In this document: piece by piece, positions 39,825 to 47,732 of the stretch
How the letters are laid out: every line of letters begins with the position of its first letter
Numbering within the stretch: position 1 is the first letter of the stretch
DNA from: Nocardioides aromaticivorans
Lineage (GTDB): Bacteria > Actinomycetota > Actinomycetes > Propionibacteriales > Nocardioidaceae
Assembly (NCBI RefSeq): GCF_013408525.1
Contig: NZ_JACBZM010000001.1
Location: 2,790,001 to 2,854,000 of the forward strand
Length of the DNA stretch: 64,000 nucleotides
Direction of reading: 5' to 3'
Notes under the pieces: model-generated
Databases searched by the model: none
The model's input: only the letters and a program-made list of their open reading frames with translations
Told to the model about the DNA's origin: nothing
Position numbers and translations under genes: made by a program

Positions 39825-40316
39825 TCACCGGTAGTTGGTGAACTGCACCGCGAAGTCGTAGTCCTGCGCCTTGACCAGCTGCTGGACCGCCTGCAGGTCG
39901 TCGCGCTTCTTCGAGGAGATGCGCAGCTCGTCGCCCTGGATCTGCGCCTTGACGCCCTTCGGGCCCTCGTCGCGGATCAGCTTGGAGACCTTCTTGGCGT
40001 CCTCGGAGCTGATGCCCTCCTTGAGGGTGATCCCGATCTTGGACACCTGGCCGGACTGGCGCGGCTCGGAGGCGTCGAGGATCTTCAGCGACTGGTTGCG
40101 CTTGATCAGCTTGTCCTGGAAGACGCTCAGCACCGCGCTGGCGCGGTCGTCGGCGGACGCGCTGATCTCGATCGCGTGCTCGCCCTTCCACTCGATGCTG
40201 GCGCCGGTGCCCTTGAAGTCGAAGCGGGTCGCGATCTCGCGGGCGGTCTGCCCGAGCGCGTTGTCGACCTCCTGGCGGTCGATCTTGCTGACGATGTCGA
40301 AGGAGGAGTCGGCCAT
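39825..40316 (-). CDS. yajQ: YajQ family nucleotide-binding protein
   Basis: 163 residues. Starts [43 protein letters not shown] split over conserved segments, the signature of the UPF0234/YajQ family. The protein has two ferredoxin-like folds. In Xanthomonas the homolog binds cyclic di-GMP and acts with a transcription regulator; a role in actinobacteria is not established. It is convergent with the unknown gene and divergent from tRNA-Tyr. Confidence 0.93.
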   Translation of the reverse strand: MADSSFDIVSKIDRQEVDNALGQTAREIATRFDFKGTGASIEWKGEHAIEISASADDRASAVLSVFQDKLIKRNQSLKILDASEPRQSGQVSKIGITLKEGISSEDAKKVSKLIRDEGPKGVKAQIQGDELRISSKKRDDLQAVQQLVKAQDYDFAVQFTNYR

Positions 40317-40445
40317 GGGTTCGTCACCTGCGCGTCGTTGAGGTTTTCGGTTGGACGGTGTTGCTGCGCTATTGTTTCGCGTCGTCGCCGACCTTCCAAC
40401 TCAGGAGACGCTCCGTAGGCAGGGAGCGGGTCGGAGGCACAACCC

Positions 40446-40527
40446 GGCAGATTGCCCGAGCGGCCAAAGGGAGCTGACTGTAAATCAGCCGGCATTGCCT
40501 ACGTAGGTTCGAATCCTGCATCTGCCA
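40446..40527 (+). tRNA. tRNA-Tyr (GTA)
   Basis: Acceptor arms GGCAGAT and ATCTGCC pair fully; discriminator A; CCA is not encoded. The anticodon stem GCTGA/TCAGC encloses CTGTAAA with anticodon GTA at 40480-40482. The long variable arm is typical of bacterial tRNA-Tyr. T-loop GGTTCGAATCC is present. Confidence 0.95.
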
Positions 40528-40537
40528 CGGGTACGAC

Positions 40538-40568
40538 GAGGGGCCCGGTCCACTGGACCGGGCCCCTC
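40538..40568. terminator. Bidirectional terminator after tRNA-Tyr
   Basis: GAGGGGCCCGGTCC and GGACCGGGCCCCTC form a perfect 14-bp stem with a 3-base loop, between tRNA-Tyr and the convergent oxidoreductase gene. Confidence 0.85.
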
Positions 40569-40587
40569 GCGCATCTCTCGGGACCGC

Positions 40588-41964
40588 TCAGGAGAGCGGG
40601 TGGTTGGCGACGAACACGCGGCCGGGGTCGACCTCGTCGCGGAGCCGGCACAGCGCGGCCCAGTCGTAGCCGTCGTAGAACCGGCTGGCTTCGACCCGCG
40701 TCTCGGCGAAGGTCGGGACGAGGGCGACCCGCGACCATGCCGACATCGCCCGGACGACCGAGAAGGCGGCGGCGCGGCCCGCGACGGCGGCCTGCGGCGT
40801 CGGCGCGGGCGCAAGGCACATCAGGGCGTACTCGCCGCTGACCGACGACAGGACGCCGCCGCCCGCCACGGGCTTCGCGAGCTGGCCGCCCAGGTGGCGG
40901 AGCTCGGCGAACATGAGGCCGCTGCGGGTCCCGGGACCCACTTGGGCGAGGAACGCCTCGACGGCGGCGTCGTCGAGCGGACCGAGGACGCTGTGGTCGG
41001 CGACCGCCGGCGTCGGGCCGGGCGGGTCCATGTGGACCTGGAGCAGCGCCGGGGCCGGGATCCGGCCGAAGGTGTCCATCTCCGGGGAGAGCGCCCGCAG
41101 CGGGGCGAGGACCTCGGCCGCCCGCTCGTCGGTCTCGAGGATCGCGCCGTCGATGACGACCAGGTCCCGCCCGGAGAGGAAGGGCGGCAGCTCCGGCAGT
41201 GGCGGGAAGCTCATCACCCGCAGCGACGTGGTGGCGCTGTCGGGGGCGGTGCGGCTCCACTCGGTCCAGGTGCGGACCACCTCGGGGGCGCGCTCGCGGT
41301 CCCACAGCAGCATGCCGGCGAAGACGTCGGCATAGGGCAGCAGGCCGAGCTCGACCGCGACGACGATGCCGAAGTTGCCGGCGCCGCCTCCCCGCAGCCC
41401 CCAGAACAGGTCGCGGTCCTCGTCGGCCGTCGCCCGCCGCAGGTCGCCGTCGGCGGTGATCACCTCGACGGCGCGCACCGAGTTGGCCGCGACGCCGTGC
41501 CGACGGGCGTAGAAGGACAGTCCGCCACTGAGCACGTAGCCCACCACGCCGACGTCGCCGGCCGAGCCGTGCAGCACGGACCGGCCGTGAGCGGCGGCCG
41601 CGACGGCGACGTCCTGCCACAGGGTGCCGCCGAGGACCCGGACGGTGCCGGCGGCAGCGTCGACGCTGACGCCGGTCAGCTCGTGCAGCCGGACCAGGAC
41701 GACGTCGGCCAGCGAGCCCTCGCCGAGCGCGGCCGCGCCGTGGCCGGTGCTCTGCGGGGCGACCCGGAGTCCGGCGGCGACGGCCGCGCGGACCACGTCG
41801 CTGACCTGCTCGATCGTGCGCGGGACCGCGACGGCGGCCGGCCGCTGCTCGACCGCCAGGTTCCAGGGGGTGCTGGCGGCGTCGTACCCGGGATCGCCGG
41901 GGAGGTGCACCTCGCAGCCGCTGTCGAGCGTGGACAGGGTGCTGGTGTCGGGGGTGGTGGTCAT
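40588..41964 (-). CDS. FAD-binding oxidoreductase with BBE domain
   Basis: 458 residues. PCMH-type FAD domain (VPRTIEQVSDVVRAAV, APQSTGHGA, GGGAGNFGIVVAVEL) followed by a substrate domain and a C-terminal BBE segment (SRFYDGYDWAALCRLRDEVDPGRVF, ending NHPLS). The histidine of TGHG could attach FAD covalently. The second cysteine attachment seen in berberine-bridge enzymes is absent, so FAD would be singly linked. Substrate unknown. Divergent from the GAF-LuxR gene with 214 bases between, in which no binding motif was recognised. Confidence 0.88.
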   Translation of the reverse strand: MTTTPDTSTLSTLDSGCEVHLPGDPGYDAASTPWNLAVEQRPAAVAVPRTIEQVSDVVRAAVAAGLRVAPQSTGHGAAALGEGSLADVVLVRLHELTGVSVDAAAGTVRVLGGTLWQDVAVAAAAHGRSVLHGSAGDVGVVGYVLSGGLSFYARRHGVAANSVRAVEVITADGDLRRATADEDRDLFWGLRGGGAGNFGIVVAVELGLLPYADVFAGMLLWDRERAPEVVRTWTEWSRTAPDSATTSLRVMSFPPLPELPPFLSGRDLVVIDGAILETDERAAEVLAPLRALSPEMDTFGRIPAPALLQVHMDPPGPTPAVADHSVLGPLDDAAVEAFLAQVGPGTRSGLMFAELRHLGGQLAKPVAGGGVLSSVSGEYALMCLAPAPTPQAAVAGRAAAFSVVRAMSAWSRVALVPTFAETRVEASRFYDGYDWAALCRLRDEVDPGRVFVANHPLS

Positions 41965-42178
41965 GGTGGAGCCTTCGTTCTCTCGGGTGCCTGACGCCGA
42001 GAACGATCAGGTCCGGGAACGGTCGCGAACCATCCCCGATCCGTGGGGAAATCATGACCCCGCGCTCTGGGGGCGGACCAGACCCAGAAATATGGGATAC
42101 CGCGCCGCGGCGGGTTGCTCCACACTTCTGGCATGGCGGTGCGTGCTCGGGGCGCGAACACACGAAGGGCCTCGAGAG

Positions 42179-43315
42179 ATGACGACCAGCGGACTGACTG
42201 CTGAGCGCGTGCGGCAGGACGTCGACGTCGTCGCGCGCGCGGGACTGGACCTCGAGTCCTTCCTGGAGGAGGCCGTCGCGTCGATCCAGCGGGCCGTGCC
42301 GTGGGTCAGTGTCTGCATCGGCACGCACGACCCGAGCACCCACATGCTCACCAGCGCCCGCAAGTACGGCGATCTCCGGGTCCGCAACAGCCACGACCAC
42401 GAGTTCGGGCTGATCGAGTACGGCACCGTCGAGGAGACGTCGTTCACCGAGCTGGCGCGCGGCCAGGTCGCGGCCGCCGGGGTCCACCTCGTGACGGGCG
42501 GCGAGGTCGAGCGCTCGTTCCGCCTGTCGACGTTCATGAGGCCCAACTTCGGCTACGGCGACGAGGCGCGGATGGCCTTCCGTGACGGCCGCGAGGTCTG
42601 GGGCGCGATGGCGCTCTTCCGCGGCACCGACGACGACCCGTTCGACCAGGCGGAGGTGGACTTCCTCGGCTCCCTGTCGACCGCGCTGGCCCACGGGGTG
42701 CGGGCCGGCATGCTGACCCGGCTCGCCGACGTCGTACCGGTGGCCGAGGCGCCCAGCACCGGTCCCGCCGTGATCATCGTCGGCCCGGACGACCAGATCA
42801 CCCAGATGACGCCGGCCGCCGAGCAGCGGCTCGGCGAGCTCGTCACCGGCCCCGCCCACTGCGACCCGCTGTCCCCGATCGCGGCCCTCATCGGCGCCGC
42901 CCGTCGCTACGCGCGCGGCGAGTGGGACCGGATCCCGCGGTGCCGGCTGCGCACCGTGTCGGGCATGTGGCTCGTGCTGCAGGCCGGTCCGCTCAGCTCG
43001 TTCGGTGACCGCGACGGCGACGTGGTGATCACCATCGAGGAGGCGCGCCCGCCGGAGATCGTCGCGCTGGTCGTCGCCGCGTTCGGGCTGACCCCGCGCG
43101 AGCGCGACGTCACCCAGCTGGTGCTGCAGGGCGTGGACACCAAGGAGATCGCGCGGACCCTGCACCTGTCGGCGTACACGGTCCAGGACCACCTCAAGTC
43201 GGTCTTCGACAAGGCCGACGTGCGCTCGCGGCGCGAGCTGATCGCGCGGATCTACTTCGACCAGTACGTCCCGCGGATGGGCGGCGAGCTGGCGCCGTCG
43301 GGCTGGTTCGCCTGA
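42179..43315 (+). CDS. GAF-domain LuxR-family transcriptional regulator
   Basis: 378 residues from the ATG at 42179, preceded by CTCGAGAG. N-terminal GAF-like sensor (SFLEEAVASIQRAVPWVSVCIG to about residue 180), a middle PAS-like part, and a C-terminal LuxR HTH (LTPRERDVTQLVLQGVDTKEIARTLHLSAYTVQDHLKSVFDKADV, in two motifs). It is divergent from the FAD oxidoreductase gene, so it may control it. The ligand is unknown. Confidence 0.88.
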   Translation: MTTSGLTAERVRQDVDVVARAGLDLESFLEEAVASIQRAVPWVSVCIGTHDPSTHMLTSARKYGDLRVRNSHDHEFGLIEYGTVEETSFTELARGQVAAAGVHLVTGGEVERSFRLSTFMRPNFGYGDEARMAFRDGREVWGAMALFRGTDDDPFDQAEVDFLGSLSTALAHGVRAGMLTRLADVVPVAEAPSTGPAVIIVGPDDQITQMTPAAEQRLGELVTGPAHCDPLSPIAALIGAARRYARGEWDRIPRCRLRTVSGMWLVLQAGPLSSFGDRDGDVVITIEEARPPEIVALVVAAFGLTPRERDVTQLVLQGVDTKEIARTLHLSAYTVQDHLKSVFDKADVRSRRELIARIYFDQYVPRMGGELAPSGWFA

Positions 43316-43352
43316 CGAACCGCCGGACGCACTGCTCATGGCGCACGACTGA

Positions 43353-43375
43353 GGCCCGCCGTGGGAAGACGGGCC
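43353..43375 (+). terminator. Hairpin after the LuxR-type gene
   Basis: GGCCCG and CGGGCC pair around an 11-base loop 37 bases past the stop, between convergent genes. Weak call because the stem is short. Confidence 0.45.
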
Positions 43376-43400
43376 CCAGCGTCCGGCCGGCCGACGCTGC

Positions 43401-43985
43401 TCAGCGCAGGACGGGGAACCGCCGGACGAGCGACGTGCGTGCCCAGGCAGCGCCGAGGCCCCAGGTGTCGCCGGCGAGGGTGAGGGCGAGGACGACGAGC
43501 GCGACCGCGCCGATCAGGTGGTCGTCGATGACCGGGTTGTTCTCCAGCGGCATCGAGGCGAGCCACATCAGCAGGTAGAGGGCGCCGCCGGTGACGGCGG
43601 TGATCCGGACGCCGATCCCGAGCACGAGGGCCGTGCCGATGCCCGCGAGCCCGATCATGAACAGCCAGTCCGCCCAGGCGTCACCGGCCATGCCGGTGAA
43701 GAAGTCGTGGAACGGGTTGTCCGCCGGGACGCCGAAGGTCAGGAAGCCGAAGGTCGGGCTGCCGCCGTGGATCCAGGCGTCGGGGCCGAAGCGGTCGACC
43801 GCTCCGGTCTCGCCGTTGACGCCGGTGGCGTAGCCGAGCGCCAGCAGCTTGTCGAAGAAGGCCCACAGGAAGGTCAGGCCGAAGCCGAGGCGCAGGACGG
43901 CGAGGCCGCGCCGGGCCGCGCCGTCGGTGACGATGTCGCGCTCGACCATGGTGGCGAGGTGGGTGGGGCGCTGCAGGAGGGCCAT
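43401..43985 (-). CDS. DoxX family membrane protein
   Basis: 194 residues from the ATG at 43985 (MALLQRPTHL); a longer in-frame start at 44039 has no support. Four transmembrane helices with RLGFGLTFLWAFFDKLLALGYATG and late YLLMWLASMPLENNPVIDDHLIGA, matching DoxX-like proteins. Homologs take part in thiosulfate:quinone oxidation or oxidative stress, but the role here is unknown. It follows fbpC on the same strand by 131 bases. Confidence 0.82.
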   Translation of the reverse strand: MALLQRPTHLATMVERDIVTDGAARRGLAVLRLGFGLTFLWAFFDKLLALGYATGVNGETGAVDRFGPDAWIHGGSPTFGFLTFGVPADNPFHDFFTGMAGDAWADWLFMIGLAGIGTALVLGIGVRITAVTGGALYLLMWLASMPLENNPVIDDHLIGAVALVVLALTLAGDTWGLGAAWARTSLVRRFPVLR

Positions 43986-44116
43986 CACTGCTCCTATGTC
44001 CGGGGACGATCCCCTGTCCGTGGCGGGTGCTTGCAGCACCAGCCTCGTGCAGCGCCCGGCCGGCCGGCAGGGCCACGATGCCGTCCCCGCGGGGGACCTT
44101 CGGCCCTCGGACGTCG

Positions 44117-45151
44117 TCAGCCCGGGAAGGCGACGACCTCGCCGACCACGGCCACCCGGACCCGGTCGCCCGCGGCGGGCACCGAGTCGGCCGGGGTGCG
44201 GGCGGCGACCTGCTCGCCCGTCTCGAGCCGCAGCCGGATGGTCGCGTCGTGGCCGAAGAAGCTGACGTCGACGACCTCGCCCGGCGTCCCGGTGCCGTCG
44301 GTGCGGATCTGGAGCTGCTCGGAGCGGACGGCCAGCTGGGCGGGGCCGGTGGCCACGTCGCCCGCCTTCACGGCGACCTCACCGAGCGCGCAGCTGCCGC
44401 GTCCGCCGCCGGTGATCCGACCGGGCAGCAGCGTGGCGTGGCCGATGAAGGAAGCCACCCGCGGGTCGGCCGGCTGCAGGTAGACCTCGGCGGGCGCCGC
44501 GACCTGGAGGAACTGGCCCGCGGCCATCACCGCCACCTGGTCGGCGAGCGAGAGCGCCTCGCCCTGGTCGTGGGTGACCAGCACGGCCGCCGCCTCCGCC
44601 GCCCGCAACGCGCGTACGACGGCCCGGCCGGTCTCCTCGCGCAGGCCCGCGTCGAGGGAGGAGAACGGCTCGTCGAGCAGGACGAGGCTGGGGCGCGGCG
44701 CCAGCGCCCGCGCGAGGGCGACCCGCTGCTGCTGGCCGCCGGAGAGCTGGTGGGGGAACCGGGTCGCGAGCTCCGGGGCGAGCTCGACCATCGCCAGGGC
44801 CTCGTCGACGACCGCGGCTGCCGAGCGCCGCTCGCTGCGGGGGAGGCCGAAGGTGATGTTGCGGGCGACCGTCAGGTGCGGGAAGAGCGCGCCCTCCTGC
44901 GGGACGTAGCCGATGCCGCGCTTGCGGGCCGGCACGCTGCGCCCCTTGCCCACGACCCGCTCCCCGGCGACGTCGATCGTGCCGGCGCTCGGCTCGACGA
45001 AGCCGGCGACCGCCCGCAGCAGGGTCGTCTTGCCGCAGCCGGACGAACCGAGGATCGCGGTCACGCCGGACGTGACGGTCAGGTCGATGCCGCGGAGCAC
45101 GGGCTCCTTGCCGTAGCCGGCCTCCAGCGCGCGGATCTCGAGTGCGGTCAT
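44117..45151 (-). CDS. fbpC: Ferric-iron ABC transporter ATP-binding protein
   Basis: 344 residues. Walker A GSSGCGKTT at 35-43, LSGGQQQR at 136-143, Walker B LLDEP at 158-162, then a C-terminal TOBE-like domain. Sequence and context match FbpC. Its ATG overlaps the fbpB stop. It energises iron import through FbpB. Confidence 0.9.
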   Translation of the reverse strand: MTALEIRALEAGYGKEPVLRGIDLTVTSGVTAILGSSGCGKTTLLRAVAGFVEPSAGTIDVAGERVVGKGRSVPARKRGIGYVPQEGALFPHLTVARNITFGLPRSERRSAAAVVDEALAMVELAPELATRFPHQLSGGQQQRVALARALAPRPSLVLLDEPFSSLDAGLREETGRAVVRALRAAEAAAVLVTHDQGEALSLADQVAVMAAGQFLQVAAPAEVYLQPADPRVASFIGHATLLPGRITGGGRGSCALGEVAVKAGDVATGPAQLAVRSEQLQIRTDGTGTPGEVVDVSFFGHDATIRLRLETGEQVAARTPADSVPAAGDRVRVAVVGEVVAFPG

Positions 45152-46719
45152 CGGTCGCTCCTGATGGAGAGGCGGGCGAGCAGCCAGGTGGAGGGGACGG
45201 AGAGCAGGACCAGGGCCAGCGCATAGGGCGCCGCGGCGCCGTACGCGATCGACGAGGCGTCGGACCAGAACTTCGTGGCGAGCGTCTCCGTGCCGATCGG
45301 GGCGAGGAGCAGGGTGGCGGTCAGCTCGGTCGAGACCGCGAGCGCGACGAGCGCGGCGGCCGACGCCAGACCGGGTACGACGAGCGGCAGGGTCACCCGG
45401 CGCGCCACCTCCGGTCCGCTGCAGCCGAGGCTGCGGGCCACCTCCTCGAGGCCGGGCGGCACCAGCTCGAAGGTCCCGCGCACGCTGACGACGGCGCGGG
45501 GCAGGAAGAGGATCAGGTAGCCGGTCAGCAGCAGCGCGAGGGTCTGGTAGAGGTCCGGCACGACCCGGATCGACACGGTCACCAGCGCCAGCGCGATCAC
45601 GATGCCCGGCATCGCGCTCGCGGTGTAGACGCTGCGCTCGATGGCGGTGGTCAGCAGGCCGCGGTGCCGCACGGCCAGCCACACGACGGGCACCGCGGCG
45701 GCCGTGGTGACCGCGCCACCGAGGACCGCGAGCAGCAGGGTGTTGCCCAGCGCGCTGGTGAGCTCGCCGCCCTCGAGGCCGCTCGACGTGCCGCGGACCA
45801 GCCACCGGACGAGCGCGTAGACGGGCACGGCCAGCGACCACGCGACGAGCGCGGCCAGGCCGGCGCCGACGACCGGGCGCAGCCGGCCGAGCCGGACGGG
45901 GGTGGCGGCGCGGCTGGTGCCGGCGCCCACCCGACTGCGCGGCCGGTGCCCGCGCAGGAGCACCTCGATGCCCAGCAGGAGCAGGCAGAAGGTGACCAGG
46001 ACGAGGGCGAGCAGGGTCGCCTCGGGGCCGTTGAAGACGGTGGCGTACTGCTGGAGGATCGCGGTCGTCAGGGTCGGGTAGTTGAGGAGCTGCAGGGCGC
46101 CGTACTCGGCGAGCAGGTGCAGCCCGACGAGGAGCGCCCCGCCGAGGACGGCGGGGCTGACCGCCGGCAGGGTCACCCGCAGGAAGACCTGCCACGGGCC
46201 CTTGCCCAGAGCGGTCGCGACCTCCTCGACGGCCGGGTCCAGCCGGCGCAGCGCCGCGACCGTCGGCAGGTAGACGAGCGGGTAGTAGGACAGCGTCACG
46301 ACCATCACCGCGCCGGGGAAGGACTGCACCGCGTGGGTCGTGGACACCCAGCCGAAGCCGTTGACGAACGCGGGGACGGCCAGCGGTGCGCACAGCAGTC
46401 CGTGCCACCAGCCCCGGCCTCGTACGTCGGTCCGCTCGACCACCCAGGCGCCGGCGACCCCGACCAGGACGCTGGTCAGCACCCCGACCAGCAGGAGGCG
46501 GGTGGTGTTCCACAGCAGCTCGCCGATGCGTGGCCGCCACAGGAAGTCGGCGGCCTCACCACCGCCGAGCTCGGCGGTGGTGAAGAGGACGTAGCCGAGC
46601 GGGACGAGGGTCAGCGCCGCGATCGCCAGGCCGACCAGGAGGAGCGGCGGGGTGGGCGCGGCGACCCCTCGCGGCCGCGTGGCTGCGAGGGGTCGTCGCG
46701 TGCTGGTCCCGTCGGTCAG
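45148..46719 (-). CDS. fbpB: Ferric-iron ABC transporter permease, CTG start
   Basis: 523 residues if translation starts at the CTG at 46719, whose TG overlaps the fbpA stop (CTGA). The sequence from there reads TDGTSTRRPLAATRPRG then two hydrophobic helices and continues without stop to GVLTSVLVGV. No ATG, GTG or TTG exists in frame from the upstream stop down to the GTG at 46482, which would cut off the first helix. The full form has about twelve transmembrane helices in two halves, with two EAA loops (ATALGKGPWQVFLRVTLPAV and ARSLGCSGPEVARRVTLPLV), as in FbpB-type permeases of about 520 residues. Confidence 0.85.
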   Translation of the reverse strand: MTDGTSTRRPLAATRPRGVAAPTPPLLLVGLAIAALTLVPLGYVLFTTAELGGGEAADFLWRPRIGELLWNTTRLLLVGVLTSVLVGVAGAWVVERTDVRGRGWWHGLLCAPLAVPAFVNGFGWVSTTHAVQSFPGAVMVVTLSYYPLVYLPTVAALRRLDPAVEEVATALGKGPWQVFLRVTLPAVSPAVLGGALLVGLHLLAEYGALQLLNYPTLTTAILQQYATVFNGPEATLLALVLVTFCLLLLGIEVLLRGHRPRSRVGAGTSRAATPVRLGRLRPVVGAGLAALVAWSLAVPVYALVRWLVRGTSSGLEGGELTSALGNTLLLAVLGGAVTTAAAVPVVWLAVRHRGLLTTAIERSVYTASAMPGIVIALALVTVSIRVVPDLYQTLALLLTGYLILFLPRAVVSVRGTFELVPPGLEEVARSLGCSGPEVARRVTLPLVVPGLASAAALVALAVSTELTATLLLAPIGTETLATKFWSDASSIAYGAAAPYALALVLLSVPSTWLLARLSIRSDR

Positions 46720-47732
46720 AGGAAGCCGACCTCGGTCATCAGGTCAACGACCTTCTTCGAGTCGAGGTCGGACACGTTGACCTCCGGGGGCTGCAGCTCG
46801 CTGAACTTCTTGGTCACGCCCGGGAGCTCGACGGCCGGGTTGAGCGGGTACTCCAGCGCGTAGCTGTCGGCGAGGACCTGCTGGCCCTTCTCGCCCACGA
46901 GGAACTCGATGAACTGCTCCGCCTCGTCCTTCATGTCGCTCGACTTCAGCACACCGGCGCCGGAGACGCTGACGAAGGCGCCCGGGTCCTGGTCGGTGAA
47001 GTAGTACTGCGCGGAGTGGTCGCTGACGTCGCCGTTCTCCTTGCGGTCGCGCTCCCAGTAGTAGTGGTAGACGATGCCGACCTCGACCTCGCCGGAGTTG
47101 ACCTGCTCCAGCACGACGTTGTTGCCGTCGAGCACCTTGCCGTTGGCCTTGATGCCCGCGAGCCAGGCCTTCGTCGCGTCCTCGCCCTCGAGGTCGAGCA
47201 CCGCGGCGACGATGGCCTGGAAGTCCGCCCCGGCGGGGGAGAAGGCGATGCGGCCCTTCCACTCCGGCTTCGCGAGGTCCATCAGCGACGCCGGCAGGTC
47301 GGACTCCTGCACCTGGTCGGTGTTGTAGACGAGGACGGTGGAGCGCGCGACGAAGCCGGTCCAGAGGCCGCTCGTGGGCCGGTACTGCGCCGGGATCGGC
47401 GCGACGAGGTCGGCCGGGAGCTTCTCGAACAGCCCGGCGGCCTCGACCTGCGACATCGCCGGCGAGTTCTCGGTCAGGAAGACATCGGCGGGCGACGCGT
47501 CGCCCTCCTGGACCAGCTGATTGGACAGCTCGAGGTCCTTGCCGTTGCGCAGCTCGACCTCGATGCCGGTCTCCTCGGTGAACTTCGGCGCCAGCTCCTC
47601 GAGCAGCTGCTCGTGCTGGGCGTTGTAGATCACGAGCTTGGGCTCGTCGTCGCCGCAGGCGGCGAGGAGCGGGGCGACCAGCGTGAGGGCCGCGGCGCCG
47701 AGGACGGCGCGCACGAGCTGCTGCTTGTTCAT
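46716..47732 (-). CDS. fbpA: Ferric-iron-binding lipoprotein
   Basis: 338 residues. Signal peptide with lipobox LLAAC, lipid attachment at C26. The mature protein opens LVIYNAQHEQLLEELAPKF and carries the YYWERDRKENG and QYYFTDQDPGAFVSVSGAGV segments usual for iron(III)-binding FbpA/Idi-type proteins. It binds Fe3+ for FbpBC. Its ATG shares a base with the upstream gene stop (TGATG). Confidence 0.92.
   Translation of the reverse strand: MNKQQLVRAVLGAAALTLVAPLLAACGDDEPKLVIYNAQHEQLLEELAPKFTEETGIEVELRNGKDLELSNQLVQEGDASPADVFLTENSPAMSQVEAAGLFEKLPADLVAPIPAQYRPTSGLWTGFVARSTVLVYNTDQVQESDLPASLMDLAKPEWKGRIAFSPAGADFQAIVAAVLDLEGEDATKAWLAGIKANGKVLDGNNVVLEQVNSGEVEVGIVYHYYWERDRKENGDVSDHSAQYYFTDQDPGAFVSVSGAGVLKSSDMKDEAEQFIEFLVGEKGQQVLADSYALEYPLNPAVELPGVTKKFSELQPPEVNVSDLDSKKVVDLMTEVGFL

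Noticed and set aside
40499..43339. Minus-strand open frame of 946 codons spanning the LuxR gene, its upstream region and the oxidoreductase
   Set aside because: It crosses two well-supported genes in the wrong frame and has no domain. The real genes have full family signatures.
46480..46482. GTG at 46482 as the permease start
   Set aside because: It would remove the first transmembrane helix and leave a 237-base gap after fbpA that codes for normal permease sequence.
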